19,585 bases of DNA. Source: Chromera velia. Taxonomy: Eukaryota; Sar; Chromeraceae. The DNA lies in contig JAHBMJ010003420.1 in the NCBI GenBank assembly GCA_018398765.1, forward strand, positions 70,029-89,613, read 5' to 3'. Below, piece by piece: positions 19,129 to 19,585 of this stretch (position 1 is the stretch's first letter; each line of letters starts with the position of its first letter). The notes under the pieces were generated by a model. The model made no database searches and had not been told where the DNA came from. It saw nothing but the letters and a program-made list of their open reading frames with translations. The position numbers were made by a program, and so were the translations under genes.

Positions 19129-19585
<457 letters not shown>

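Overview
The window looks like nuclear DNA of an intron-rich microbial eukaryote. Several short exons join only through GT-AG introns with matching codon phases, there is no bacterial operon structure, and simple-sequence DNA is abundant. The domain mix (REJ-like and GPS-like receptor, plant/fungal-type hexose-6-phosphate mutarotase) and the dense tetranucleotide repeats would suit an alveolate or related alga such as a chromerid. That placement is inference from gene style, not from a marker gene.

Layout: 1-2039 is repeat-flecked DNA without a supported gene. 2040-2370 is a GC-rich block ahead of the only plus-strand gene I trust, an intronless D-hexose-6-phosphate mutarotase (2524-3477). 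3478-7741 is mostly AT-rich and gene-poor. It holds two abutting foldback elements (4542-4925 and 4926-5257), an exon-like island with an in-frame TAG (5875-6319), and a three-copy ~200-bp repeat (about 6440-7040).

From 7742 to the right edge everything is on the minus strand. First comes a complete four-exon gene for a 236-residue, probably disordered protein (9563 down to 7742). Beyond it lies the 3' part of a gene of at least 22 coding exons (19117 down to 9833, running off the right edge). I resolved most of its introns by matching phases. The product is a large single-pass surface receptor: Ig-like beta-sandwich repeats, a REJ-like region, a GPS-like proteolysis motif, one membrane helix, and a long charged cytoplasmic tail with two NPW motifs.

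The most unusual signal is in the introns. Many 5' splice sites in both minus-strand genes are the first unit of a tandem tetranucleotide array (GTCA, GTGA, GCAG), from two units to a 700-bp satellite. TG, TC and CTTT tracts sit at the acceptor ends. The intron at the right edge carries a CA array with an exact 32-bp higher-order period. The genes show no evident shared pathway.
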